NCBI GenBank assembly: GCA_040191315.1
Contig: JAWJLM010000010.1
Coordinates: 33,928-97,927, forward strand
DNA: 64,000 nt
Reading direction: 5' to 3'
From: Bacillaceae bacterium S4-13-56
Lineage (GTDB): Bacteria > Bacillota > Bacilli > Bacillales > JAWJLM01
The notes under the pieces were generated by a model. The model saw only the letters and a list, made by a program, of their open reading frames with translations, was not told the DNA's origin and made no database searches. The translations under genes and the position numbers were made by a program. Shown piece after piece: positions 8,701 to 17,142 of the stretch. Each line of letters begins with the position of its first letter. Positions within the stretch are counted from its first letter, which is position 1.

Positions 8701-8858
8701 TAATCCCTCTTACTTATAGCCTTTCCCACTAGTTCCTTTAAATCTATACCCCGTTTTTCTATTTCTAACTCTAGAAGATGAATAAATTCACAGTCCATCT
8801 CCAATAACCAAGCTTTCAAATAAGCTTCTACCAATAATTCATCACTTATATTCTTCAT
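8697..8858 (-). CDS. Second Sda-like kinase inhibitor
   Basis: A 53-residue protein with the same hairpin pattern: ISDELLVEAYLKAWLLEMD and CEFIHLLELEIEKRGI (residues 4-38), which matches the canonical SDELL-E-Y-KA...FI-LI motif of Sda even better than the first copy. It carries a 15-residue C-terminal extension. ATG 8858 has AAAGGAG eight bases upstream. It converges on sda and its TAG (8697-8699) overlaps the TAG of that gene (8698-8700). It may inhibit a different sporulation kinase; function is inferred from family only. Confidence 0.78.
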   Translation of the reverse strand: MKNISDELLVEAYLKAWLLEMDCEFIHLLELEIEKRGIDLKELVGKAISKRDY

Positions 8859-9001
8859 TTTACTACTCCTTTAACGTATGGCATTCTTTCCATTCGTTTA
8901 GTTTAAGTATAAAATTTCCACTAAATAAATCCAAGAATCAATTTCTTCCAATATTTATTGGAAAACAAGCCATACTAAGTATGGAATAAGGAGTTGAAAT
9001 C

Positions 9002-9730
9002 ATGGATATTTCGCAGCAAACAGCAGAACTCAGCAAGTACATGGGAAAACTATTGAGAGATACTTTTGGAAAAGGCCCTGATAACGTCTTTGTCTCAATG
9101 GGTGGGAAGTACATTACCATTTATGTTCGTAATCTTCTATCTCCTACTGAAAAGGTTCTTCTTGAGAAAAATAAACAAAACTTATTCCAGGAGACTAGAG
9201 ACGCTCTTCTTAAAACGATTCTTCCTGATATTAGGACAAGTATTTCTTTAATTACAGGCATGGAAATTAAGGAAATGTATTTCGATTGGTCTCTTCAAAA
9301 CAAAACTGCTGTTTTTATTGGGGTAAGCACAGATAAAACTGCGTCTTCTTCTCCAGTCATTCAAGATTTTCCAGGGAAAGCAGAACTAATAAAAGAGATA
9401 GACGAAATAAGTGCAGCTGTGCAAAAGTCTCCTGGTTGTATTGATGCCTTCATGTTAAATAATAGAAATATAATAGTTGTTAGATATGATATTCTCATCT
9501 CTATAGAGCGAGCTCTAATTCGCCAAGGGCTATCCCGCGAACTGAGAGTAACTAAGAGACAGTTGGAAAAGAATGAATTGCATAACTCCTATTTTGAAAG
9601 AATCCTAAAAACTAAGGTGGATGATATCTTTGTTGATTGGAATTTTGAGCTTGATAAAAGTATTATTTTATTTACTCTAAGACAACCTTTTTATCACATC
9701 TCGAATGGCCAACTCCATTCAAAAGGCTAA
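9002..9730 (+). CDS. DUF2294/MpsC-like protein with two tandem domains (YbcI-like)
   Basis: A 242-residue protein with two copies of the DUF2294 (MpsC-like) domain: residues 1-115 (KYMGKLLRDTFGKGPDNVFV, MYFDWSLQNKTAVFI) and 130-235 (MLNNRNIIVVRYD, VDDIFVDWNFELDKSIILF). Single-domain relatives include B. subtilis YbcI; the family was named from the MpsABC bicarbonate/cation system, but no mpsA/mpsB is nearby, so that role should not be assumed. Predicted cytoplasmic. The ATG is preceded by AAGGAGTTGAAATC. Confidence 0.75.
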   Translation: MDISQQTAELSKYMGKLLRDTFGKGPDNVFVSMGGKYITIYVRNLLSPTEKVLLEKNKQNLFQETRDALLKTILPDIRTSISLITGMEIKEMYFDWSLQNKTAVFIGVSTDKTASSSPVIQDFPGKAELIKEIDEISAAVQKSPGCIDAFMLNNRNIIVVRYDILISIERALIRQGLSRELRVTKRQLEKNELHNSYFERILKTKVDDIFVDWNFELDKSIILFTLRQPFYHISNGQLHSKG

Positions 9731-9757
9731 TGTCACTTGACGACATTAGCTTTTTTT
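9725..9757 (+). terminator. Terminator of DUF2294 gene
   Basis: GCTAATGTC pairs with GACATTAGC around a 7-base loop, followed by seven T. The stop codon lies inside the left arm. Confidence 0.9.
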
Positions 9758-9759
9758 AC

Positions 9760-9896
9760 AAGATAAGTATAAAATTTGTCTAGCTCCAGCGAAAAAGCTT
9801 CAGCGAGTAATCTTCGAATTTTTTGCCCCGAGTAAGGAAAGCTACTTCGCAGAAACAAGTGATTTTCTTGTTTCGAAGGGCGCTTGCGCTTTGCTT
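9760..9896 (-). repeat. Intergenic repeat family A, copy 1
   Basis: Read on the minus strand it begins AAAGCGCAAGCGCCCTTCGA, contains the hairpin GAAACAAG/CTTGTTTC, and ends CGCTGGAGCTAGACAAATTT. The same ends occur at 44818 and 60630, and partial copies at 16883 and 51251. Confidence 0.75.
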
Positions 9897-10019
9897 AACT
9901 TACCATCTCCCCCCATTCACATGGAGGGTTTGCTGTTACAAAGTTGGAATCCTCTGAAGCAAGACTTTACTTTCTGTTTCGTAGTCGAGTTGATCGACCA
10001 TCTGCTCTGCAAATTTTCT

Positions 10020-10573
10020 ATAGGCATTACTCATCCCCGCTATTGGAATATTGTCTGTCATACTGTTTGGAACTAGTCTCATTTTATTGTACGCTGCTTC
10101 AGCAACCTTATCATATGGTCATTGCAAAGGACCATGTTCTAGCTTTTTAAAGAAAAATTGATCATTCGATGATTTTTGTGTTAATTGCAGGTACTTATGC
10201 TCCATTTTGCTTAATTACCTTAAATAGCACCATTGGCTGGATTCTATTTAGTGTGATCAATGTGGTCGCAATCTTGGGGGTTATTTTTAAACTGGTGTGG
10301 TTTCATAGCCCACGATGGATTTCAACTGGTCTTTACATTGCCATGGGATGGATGGTTATAGTAGTTATCTCTCCCTTATCTAGTCTTCTAGACTCGAACG
10401 TCCTTCTCCTTCTTATCATAGGGGGAGTTCTATAAACAATAGGTGGAATTATTTACGGGGCAAAACCAAAATTTCTGGAAACTAAACATCTAGGCTTTCA
10501 TGAAATCTTTCATATCTTCATTCTTTTAGGAAGCCTTGCTCATTTTTCCAGTGTATATTTTTATGTCTTGTGA
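10020..10573 (+). pseudogene. Hemolysin III (PAQR/YqfA family) pseudogene
   Basis: Fragments of a seven-helix hemolysin III protein appear in order: SVILFGTSLILLYAAS (about 10050-10100), RKIDHSMIFVLIAGTYAPF (about 10151-10210), FKLVWFHSPRWISTGLYIAM, LLLLIIGGVL, a TAA at 10433-10435 where the family has Tyr, then TIGGIIYGAKPKF and HLGFHEIFHIFILLGSLAHF to TGA at 10573. The N-terminal fifth is missing or scrambled, a frameshift lies near 10110-10150, and one nonsense codon splits the C-terminal part. The intact protein would be an integral membrane protein; this copy is dead. Confidence 0.85.
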
Positions 10574-10578
10574 TTTGC

Positions 10579-10613
10579 AAAAAGTGTAGAAGGGGTTCCT
10601 TCTACACTTTTTT
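10579..10613 (+). terminator. Terminator after hemolysin III pseudogene
   Basis: AAAAGTGTAGAAGG pairs with CCTTCTACACTTTT, followed by T residues. It has outlived the gene it served. Confidence 0.85.
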
Positions 10614-10787
10614 AATGGAATTAATTGGAATAGAAAAATAAACTTTATAAAAGGGAATTATGTATATAATAGCAATTCTTAAAATACTAATGATTAATAG
10701 AATATTCCCTATCCAGAGTAGAAGAAGTGTTAAACACCTACAATAATCTATCATTTTCTAAGTCCGTTAAAAAAGGGAGGGATACTT

Positions 10788-12266
10788 ATCCAATCTTCCA
10801 ACGACGATATCCAAAAAAGAAAAATAAAATGGAAGGCGCTTATTGTCGCCTGTTTATTGATGACTATTATTCTTTTACTCCCTCCCCAACCAGGACTCCC
10901 CATCTCAGGACAAATGGCACTCGGCATCTTAGCATTTGCTGTTGTTATTTGGACAACTGAGGCTATGTCCTATCCATTAGGGGGGATTTTCATCCTCTTT
11001 TTCATTACCATTTTGCTTAGTTTTGGACCAAGCCTAAATAATCCCGAGTCCTTCATGGGTACAAAAGAAGCGCTTAAACTGGCTCTTTCAGGATTCAGTA
11101 ATCCAGCGGTTACCATGGTAGTAGGAGCCCTCTTTTTGGTTTCAGCTATGAAGACTACGAAATTAGATCGACGTATTGCTCTTTGGATTCTATCAAAAGT
11201 CGGATCCAATATACACAGTATTTTACTAGGAATCATCTTCGTAGGGGTTGTATTAAGCTTTTTAATTCCCAGCCCTACAGCTAGAGTTGGAGCAATGATA
11301 CCCATCATATTAGGAATGGCATCAGCTTTCAATTTACCTAAAAATACGAAAGTTATAGCCATATTATTAATTACCTCTGCTCAAATATCTTCCATATGGG
11401 GGGTTGGGATTAAAACAGGAGCACCCCAAAATATAATAGGTTTAACCTTAATTGAAGAATCCTTTTCTTACAGCATTACTTGGGGCCAATGGTTCATAGC
11501 AGCAGCCCCGTGGTCTATTTTTATGACTATTGTCCTTTATTTTATGGCACTATTCTCATTGAAGAACGAATTGGTTAGAATACCCAAAGGAAAAAAAGTT
11601 ATTGAAAACGAGTTAAAAGAATTAGGACCACTAAATGGTAGTCAAGTAAGACTGCTCATAATAATGATTGGCCTTTTATTTTTATGGTCAACAGAAAAAA
11701 CATTCCATACTTTAGACAGTACAACGATCATTATTATTGGATTATCCCTTTTGTTTTTTCCTTTATTTGGAGTGTTATCTTGGGATCATATTAAAAAGGA
11801 TATTTCCTGGGGGCCGATCCTATTATTTGCTTCTGGAATATCGTTGGGTACGGTTTTACTAAAAACCTTTGCAGCCGCGTGGTTAGCGGATTCCTTGTTT
11901 ACTAGTTTACATTTAGATACAATGTCTGAAGAAATCGTAATTGCCATTTTAATTGTCTTTATGATAGTTCTACATCTTGGTTTCGCGAGTGCTACTAGTT
12001 TAGTAGCAACTCTTATTCCCGTAGTTATTGCGTTAGTAGAGGAAATGACACTGCCAAACGGAATGGGCGTCGTATTGATTACCCAATTCGCCATGAGTTT
12101 TGGATTCATTCTGCCCATTAATGCTCCCCAGAATCTTCTCTCTTACGGTACGGGGGCATTTCGTCAGTTAGATTTTATAAAAAACGGACTTGCTTTGACG
12201 TTTTTTGGTTATCTATTTCTTATGTTTCTTTCCATGACTTACTGGAATTGGATAGGACTATTATGA
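10788..12266 (+). CDS. DASS (SLC13) family sodium/anion symporter, start codon abnormal
   Basis: A membrane transporter of the divalent anion:sodium symporter family (dicarboxylates, sulfate or citrate are typical cargoes). About 11-12 hydrophobic segments are visible; paired family motifs are SPTARVGAMIPIILGMA and the C-terminal FILPINAPQNLL. Translation from the TTG 10857 or ATG 10860 would remove most of the first helix (KWKALIVACLLMTIILLLPP), which is encoded in frame upstream. In that upstream frame, open from 10734, there is no ATG, GTG or TTG. A strong ribosome-binding site AAGGGAGG (10773-10780) sits seven bases before an ATC at 10788, so a start codon mutated from ATG, or a rare ATC/ATA start, is likely. 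Cargo not assignable. Confidence 0.8.
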   Translation: MQSSNDDIQKRKIKWKALIVACLLMTIILLLPPQPGLPISGQMALGILAFAVVIWTTEAMSYPLGGIFILFFITILLSFGPSLNNPESFMGTKEALKLALSGFSNPAVTMVVGALFLVSAMKTTKLDRRIALWILSKVGSNIHSILLGIIFVGVVLSFLIPSPTARVGAMIPIILGMASAFNLPKNTKVIAILLITSAQISSIWGVGIKTGAPQNIIGLTLIEESFSYSITWGQWFIAAAPWSIFMTIVLYFMALFSLKNELVRIPKGKKVIENELKELGPLNGSQVRLLIIMIGLLFLWSTEKTFHTLDSTTIIIIGLSLLFFPLFGVLSWDHIKKDISWGPILLFASGISLGTVLLKTFAAAWLADSLFTSLHLDTMSEEIVIAILIVFMIVLHLGFASATSLVATLIPVVIALVEEMTLPNGMGVVLITQFAMSFGFILPINAPQNLLSYGTGAFRQLDFIKNGLALTFFGYLFLMFLSMTYWNWIGLL

Positions 12267-12293
12267 GCTCAAAGGACGAGGCCTTCATACATT

Positions 12294-12344
12294 AAGTAGT
12301 TCAGTTTTGGAGTAATTTGTACCCTTAATTGAACTGCTTTTTTA
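12294..12344 (+). terminator. Terminator of anion symporter gene
   Basis: AAGTAGTTCA pairs with TGAACTGCTT (one G-T pair) around a 26-base loop, then TTTTT. Confidence 0.65.
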
Positions 12345-12442
12345 TTTGTAATTGCAATCAAAATTGTAGGGTTAAATTGCATCACTAATCATGTAATTTG
12401 GAGGACTTATGGTATTAATATGGTAAAATGAGTTAAAAAGAG

Positions 12443-12617
12443 TTATTCAACTAACAACGCGATTGTTCAAGAAGAGTTAAATATAATTGGAGGGTAAAAT
12501 GAAATATTTCTTGAAATAACTGAGAGCTGTCCAGAAGTTGATGGGAAAGTAATTAGGATGAAGGGTTTTTTATAAAAATTCTTATTGCACTATCGGGGGG
12601 GGGCGTTAGTTGAATAA
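12443..12617. repeat. 175-bp element bounded by 13-bp inverted repeats (MITE-like)
   Basis: TTATTCAACTAAC at 12443-12455 and its exact reverse complement at 12605-12617 bound a non-coding segment. It contains a ribosome-binding-like GGAGGG with a six-codon frame and a run of nine G (12595-12603). It lies just before the phosphotransferase gene. Confidence 0.5.
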
Positions 12618-12644
12618 AAAACATGTCTTAAAGGGGTAGTAGTA

Positions 12645-13538
12645 ATGACAGGTGATGAAATGTTAGATTTTGTAAAAAATAACTTTCCCAATTTAAAAAT
12701 AGATAAAGTAAAAGTGAATACCCAAGGTTGGGACAATAGCATTTTAATTTTAAATAACGAAATAGTTTTTAGGTTTCCTAAGTCTGATGAACTTTGTAAA
12801 AAAATAATAGACGGAGGAAAGATACTAGAGATTTTGAAGTCGGAAGAACCGATATTACAAGTACCGCATTATGAATACTTACATAAGGATAGTGCACTAT
12901 TAGGTGTATATTACTCTTTTTTGGAAGGAACCCCATTAATAGAAATTCCTAAACAAAATCTAAAAGAAAATCCATTGAATGCAAAGGGGATTGGTGATTT
13001 TCTAACCAAATTACATAAAATTGATATATCAAAATTAAGTGATACAAATTTAACAACTATCCACACACTTAAATATTGGGAGAGTTTATATTTAAATGTA
13101 AAAAGGGAAGTATTCCCGTTTTTAAAACAACAGCAACGTAAAGAAATAGATGAAGTATTTAATAATTTTATTAGCAGTTTCCCAAAGCTAACGTACAAAA
13201 AGACGGTAATACATGGCGATTTGACAACCTCAAATATTATCTACAATGAAGATAAGGGCAGTGTTTATGGGATTATTGACTTCACTGATGCCCAAATAGG
13301 AGATCCAGCATTCGACTTTGCAGGGTTATATTGGGATTTTGGTCTTGATTTTACAAAGGACGTATTTCATTGGTATAAAGGTAATGAAAGCTCGGAATCA
13401 TTATTAAAAAGGGTAAGAACCTTCTATGGATTACAACCAGTTTTCCACGAGCTACTATATGCAATTAAGAATAATCTACCAATCAATTGGAATGGAGTCC
13501 TTAAAAAATTTTCTGCCTTATATCAACTTTCTAAATAA
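12645..13538 (+). CDS. Aminoglycoside phosphotransferase family protein
   Basis: A 297-residue kinase-fold protein of the APH family, nearest in pattern to the APH(2'')-like group. The catalytic loop is VIHGDLTTSNIIY (near residue 189, with the HGD and Asn), and the metal-binding segment is GIIDFTDAQIGDPAFDFAGL (near residue 209). An N-terminal ATP-binding lobe precedes them (RFPKSDELCKKI with the likely Lys). ATG 12645 has AAAGGGG upstream. Base composition is more AT-rich than the neighbours and an inverted-repeat element abuts it, which suggests acquisition. Whether it acts on an antibiotic or on a small-molecule sugar/alcohol cannot be told. Confidence 0.8.
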   Translation: MTGDEMLDFVKNNFPNLKIDKVKVNTQGWDNSILILNNEIVFRFPKSDELCKKIIDGGKILEILKSEEPILQVPHYEYLHKDSALLGVYYSFLEGTPLIEIPKQNLKENPLNAKGIGDFLTKLHKIDISKLSDTNLTTIHTLKYWESLYLNVKREVFPFLKQQQRKEIDEVFNNFISSFPKLTYKKTVIHGDLTTSNIIYNEDKGSVYGIIDFTDAQIGDPAFDFAGLYWDFGLDFTKDVFHWYKGNESSESLLKRVRTFYGLQPVFHELLYAIKNNLPINWNGVLKKFSALYQLSK

Positions 13539-13550
13539 ATAATTATTCGC

Positions 13551-13570
13551 GCATGCTGTTCGCAGCATGC
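13551..13570 (+). terminator. Hairpin after phosphotransferase gene
   Basis: GCATGCTG-TTCG-CAGCATGC is a perfect 8-bp stem with a stable TTCG tetraloop, 12 bases after the stop. It lacks a T-run, so it may stabilise the mRNA end instead of terminating. Confidence 0.5.
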
Positions 13571-13771
13571 AGCTTGCTAGAAGCGCACATGTAGGTTATT
13601 TTCTACAGATATGAAATGATTATGATTGCGTTATTTGGGATAATCGCGCAATGAAAATTCTTGAAAATGAGTGGGTCACGCAATCCCTCACGATAACATA
13701 GGGAGTATCTTTGTTTTAAGGTTTCTATTCAAAAAAAAGCTGAAGAAAGAATCCGAACAAGCAAAATAAGT

Positions 13772-13803
13772 AAAGAGCTCGCCTATTTTGGCGAGCTCTT
13801 TAT
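13772..13803. terminator. Terminator of the murE-like operon (bidirectional)
   Basis: AAAGAGCTCGCC pairs with GGCGAGCTCTTT around a six-base loop. On the minus strand it overlaps the stop of the gene at 13800. Confidence 0.85.
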
Positions 13804-14105
13804 TGTTCAATCTTATGTCTTTTTTTAATTCTTTCAATTTCCTTTTTTAGCCTTATGTTTTCTTCCTTTATTCTTCTCGTCTCGATATCTTTTGTTCCTA
13901 TGGAAGGCTGTATCAGTGAGACATGATACCATTCCCGTTGGTCTTTATATTTTCTATTAGCCGTTTTACGAAAAGTAGCCGTAGGGAATTTCCCTTTTGC
14001 AAAGGTGAGCTCCTCAGGCGATAAACGCAGCTCCCTTTCGTATACACCCTCACTAAATGACTTGGTTAGAAATTGATCAAATACCAAAAAATCTCGTTTG
14101 GCCAT
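13800..14105 (-). CDS. Conserved-looking hypothetical protein with coiled-coil end
   Basis: A 101-residue basic protein I do not recognise. Residues 1-65 are a mixed fold (MAKRDFLVFDQFLTKSF, ELRLSPEELTFAKGKFPT), and residues 75-101 are a charged helix (IKEENIRLKKEIERIKK) likely to form a coiled coil. ATG 14105 is preceded by GGTAGGGATGG; an in-frame ATG 17 codons earlier lacks a site. It lies 67 bp downstream of the racemase with no terminator between, so it is probably the third gene of the murE-like/racemase operon. Confidence 0.55.
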   Translation of the reverse strand: MAKRDFLVFDQFLTKSFSEGVYERELRLSPEELTFAKGKFPTATFRKTANRKYKDQREWYHVSLIQPSIGTKDIETRRIKEENIRLKKEIERIKKRHKIEQ

Positions 14106-14172
14106 TCCATCCCTACCTTTCCATAGAAATTTAATTACATTAGAATCATATTCCAAATTTAGCTGTATATGA

Positions 14173-14886
14173 TTATAAATTTATTTTTTTCTTTCCAGAA
14201 CGCTCGATAACCCGGTCGACTAAGACTTCCATTGCATCTATACAATAAGGAGTTATTTCTTCACCAATTGGGATGCAGGACAATTCTGTACATGCCAGAA
14301 TCACACACTGACACTGCTCTTTTTCAATCAATTGCTTTACAATTCCTTCTAGTCTTGTTGGATCTGTATTTTGATTACCTTTGACATCATCATAAATGAT
14401 ACTCATGACATCTTTTTGCATCTGTTCATCAGGAATATATAAGTTTAATCCTTTTTTATTACATTCTTTCTCATAAACTCCACTACTGATCGTCCCATTC
14501 GTTGCAAGAAGACCAACTTTTATTCCTTCTCCATGCAGTTCATATATTTGACTCACTGTTTGTTCCACCATATTAATAATTGGAACGGTTGTCATTTCCT
14601 GCATTCGATCATAAAAATAATGCGAAGTATTACATGGAATCGCAATTTGACCGACATTCGCCATCTCCAACAATTGGATATCTTTCTCAACCTCTCTTAG
14701 AAATTCATCCTCTGTATGTTCAAGAATAGATTGGGTACGGTCAGGGATGGAAGCATGATTCAAAATAATCATATCTATATGTTCTTGATCTTTGTGTGCC
14801 TCAGTCTTTTCAATGACTCGATCAAAAAAAACAGCGGTTGCCTTAGGTCCCATCCCGCCTATCACACCTAATACTTTTTCCTTCAT
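14173..14886 (-). CDS. Aspartate/glutamate racemase family protein (RacX/YgeA-like)
   Basis: A 237-residue PLP-independent amino-acid racemase. The two catalytic Cys are in place: IPCNTSHYF (Cys near 84) and ILACTELSCIP (Cys near 197). The N-terminus LGVIGGMGPKATAVFFDRVI is the family signature. It acts in the cytosol to interconvert L- and D-amino acids; relatives use Asp, Glu or broader substrates. It starts 21 bp after the murE-like gene with GGTGG upstream, so the two are co-transcribed. That pairing suggests it supplies an amino acid for the ligase, which is inference. Confidence 0.88.
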   Translation of the reverse strand: MKEKVLGVIGGMGPKATAVFFDRVIEKTEAHKDQEHIDMIILNHASIPDRTQSILEHTEDEFLREVEKDIQLLEMANVGQIAIPCNTSHYFYDRMQEMTTVPIINMVEQTVSQIYELHGEGIKVGLLATNGTISSGVYEKECNKKGLNLYIPDEQMQKDVMSIIYDDVKGNQNTDPTRLEGIVKQLIEKEQCQCVILACTELSCIPIGEEITPYCIDAMEVLVDRVIERSGKKKINL

Positions 14887-14907
14887 AATTCCACCAGCTT
14901 TTAATTA

Positions 14908-16401
14908 TTAGCTTAATTTCACCTTTGCTGTTCCATTTATCTTTTTTAAAGCATCGTATACAATTTCTGATTCATTAAAAGGAATTTCTTCTTTACCAAT
15001 GATTTGAGAAGTCTCATGACCTTTCCCAGCAATTAAGATGGTATCATCTTTTTCACTCACTTGAATAGCGTAGCGAATGGCTTCTTCTCTATCTACAACA
15101 ACCCGGAAGGCACCATCAGCTTCTTTTACCGCTTTAGCTACATCTTCCACTATAAACTGGGGATCCTGTTCTTTAGGGTTGTCCGATGTGATAACGGAAA
15201 AGTCCGCATACTCTGCAGCTACCCTCCCCATTGCTTTCCTTTTATCACTTCCTAATTCTCCAGGGGCAGCATAAACTCCGAACACAAGAATAATTCTTCC
15301 TTTGGTAGAGGGACGCAAAGTTGATAGAACCTTCTCTAAACTATCCTCTGTATGAGCAAAATCAATCACAATTCTATAATCTCTTTCTTGATAAACTACT
15401 TCTAATCTTCCCCTTATATGTTCAACAGCTCTAATTCCTTCTTGAATATGTTTAAGACTGATCCCGTTGCAATAAGCACAAGCTATAGCTGCTAAGCTAT
15501 TATATACATAGATGTCTCCAGGAAGATTCACTTGAATATCAATAGTCCCCTCAGGAGTATGAACCTTATATAAGGTGTGGTCAGGGTAATATTGAATATC
15601 GGACGGATAAATGTCGGCCTCTTCTTTTATTCCATAAGTCACTACTTTTGGAGTATACGTTTTTGCTCTTTTAATTAGCTTTTTTCCATGAGGATCATCT
15701 GCATTGATAATATTAAAATCACTAGTAAGTTGAAATAACTCTGCTTTAGCTTCAAAGTACTCGTCCATATTATGATGAAGCTCTAAGTGATCTGGAGTCA
15801 AATTGGTGAAAATACCAGTATTAAACGCAGATTGCGCCACACGTTTGAGGCTTAACGCATGAGATGAAACCTCCATTATGCAATCTTTGATATCCCTGTG
15901 AACCATCTCCTGAAACGTTTGTTGTAAATTTAGAGATTCGGGAGTTGTGTTATTATTTTTTTTCACTTTATCCCCTATCACAGTACCAATCGTTCCTATA
16001 AGACCTATAGACCTCTTAGCTTGCTCAAAAATCGACTTAATAAAATATGTCGTAGAAGTTTTTCCATTAGTACCAGTAATCCCAATTAAATTTAGTTCTT
16101 CGGTTGGGTGGTCATAAAAATTAGCAGATAGTAAAGCAAGAGCTTCCCTAGTGTTGTCCACCTGGAGTATAGTTACGTCTCTTTTTGTGGAAACCTCTTT
16201 TTCTACAACAACAGTCGTTGCCCCGTTCTCCATGGCTTTTTGTATAAAGCTATGCCCGTCCACCGTAAAGCCGGAAATAGCAACAAACATACTGTTCTGC
16301 TTGGATTCACGGGAATCACAAGCTATGGATGAAACTTCTCTCTCGACATCCCCTTGCAATATTTTATAAGAAAGGCCCTTTACTACTGAGGTTAACAACA
16401 T
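14908..16401 (-). CDS. MurE-type UDP-MurNAc-peptide ligase paralogue
   Basis: A 497-residue Mur ligase that would add the third residue to UDP-MurNAc-L-Ala-D-Glu. The N-terminal UDP-binding domain (residues 1-100), the ATP loop GITGTNGKTST (near 110), the carbamylated-Lys region (MDEYFEAKAELF) and the C-terminal domain (ILVFGVYAAPGELGSDKRK, AGKGHETSQ) are all present. Where DAP-adding enzymes have DNPR, this one has DNPK (SDNPKEQDP, near 407), so the residue that contacts the substrate's terminal carboxylate differs. It is not in a division/cell-wall cluster but with a racemase, so it may be a second MurE with altered specificity. ATG 16401 has GGAGTGATAT upstream. Confidence 0.88.
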   Translation of the reverse strand: MLLTSVVKGLSYKILQGDVEREVSSIACDSRESKQNSMFVAISGFTVDGHSFIQKAMENGATTVVVEKEVSTKRDVTILQVDNTREALALLSANFYDHPTEELNLIGITGTNGKTSTTYFIKSIFEQAKRSIGLIGTIGTVIGDKVKKNNNTTPESLNLQQTFQEMVHRDIKDCIMEVSSHALSLKRVAQSAFNTGIFTNLTPDHLELHHNMDEYFEAKAELFQLTSDFNIINADDPHGKKLIKRAKTYTPKVVTYGIKEEADIYPSDIQYYPDHTLYKVHTPEGTIDIQVNLPGDIYVYNSLAAIACAYCNGISLKHIQEGIRAVEHIRGRLEVVYQERDYRIVIDFAHTEDSLEKVLSTLRPSTKGRIILVFGVYAAPGELGSDKRKAMGRVAAEYADFSVITSDNPKEQDPQFIVEDVAKAVKEADGAFRVVVDREEAIRYAIQVSEKDDTILIAGKGHETSQIIGKEEIPFNESEIVYDALKKINGTAKVKLS

Positions 16402-16605
16402 AATATCACTCCATCAAAATGGTCTCTAAATGCTAGCATATCCTCTTCATTGTTTCGAAATACCTTTTAATTGATAGGAAGCAACCCTTTTATATCCTTA
16501 CATTATACAGGATTTGAACATTGGTTTTAAAGTGAAACTTCTAGTTCTCTTTTTTTACCCATTAATCTGAATAATCCTGTGGGATTCTAAGGGGACTCTT
16601 TCTAG

Positions 16606-16884
16606 TCAACTTTTTACAGTCATATGTAATTCCTTTGCTAGCCCTAGCTTTGTCGGAAAACGAACTCCAACTACTACATTTATAAAGTCTTGATCTCCCC
16701 CTTGAGCGATCATAAACTACTTAATTTCTTTTGCGGAAGGTTCTGTATACCGATTTTTAACTTCAATTCCTCTGACATCATCCTTGCAACCTCATAAAAG
16801 TCCAGGGCTTCCTCACCTGTGATGACATGTTTTTTTGATAAGCGTGCTTTTTTGTATCCATTAAAGATAGTATAGAAACTTCTG
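16606..16884 (-). pseudogene. Broken coding remnant, family not recognised
   Basis: One minus-strand frame reads FYTIFNGYKKARLSKKHVIT, then GEEALDFYEVARMMSEELKL up to a TGA; the next frame continues at once with MIAQGGDQDFINVVVGVRFP and ends LHMTVKS. The two join smoothly if one base is added, so this looks like the C-terminal part of a frameshifted gene. The left end runs into repeat A. I cannot name the family. Confidence 0.4.
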
Positions 16885-16921
16885 CCCTTCGAAACAAGAA
16901 AATCACTTGTTTCTGCGCAGT
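16883..16921 (+). repeat. Repeat family A, partial copy 2
   Basis: Contains CCCTTCGAAACAAGAAAATC and ACTTGTTTCTGCG, the left hairpin of family A. It sits exactly at the broken end of the DUF438 fragment and of the remnant at 16606. Confidence 0.65.
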
Positions 16922-17142
16922 AAACTCTTTAGAAGCATTTCTTGTGGCCATCGACGTAGGCCATACATTTGTGACATTTCACTTACTTTAATATTTTTTA
17001 AAATTCCTTTGTAACGTTCTTTGATTTGATCAACTGGCTCATCCCTGTGTAGTTCTTTCAACATTTGTTTAATGAATTCCTTTTGACCTTCTGTTTCTTT
17101 ATCTTGGATGGAAACTTCTCTATTATTTATAATTTCGCTCAT
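16903..17142 (-). pseudogene. N-terminal fragment of a DUF438-domain protein
   Basis: Starts well: AGGAGG eight bases before ATG 17142, then MSEIINNREVSIQDKETEGQ and the DUF438 helices (IKQMLKELHRDEPVDQIKER, LKNIKVSEMSQM). After residue 60 the similarity stops; the last codons come from a deletion junction and from repeat A. Full-length DUF438 proteins run to 400 or more residues with hemerythrin/PAS parts, so this is a truncated 79-residue leftover that could still be translated. Confidence 0.65.

Noticed and set aside
10727..10960. 77-codon frame at the start of the anion symporter
   Set aside because: Out of frame with the transporter, no family similarity, and an overlap with the sequence that encodes its first helix.
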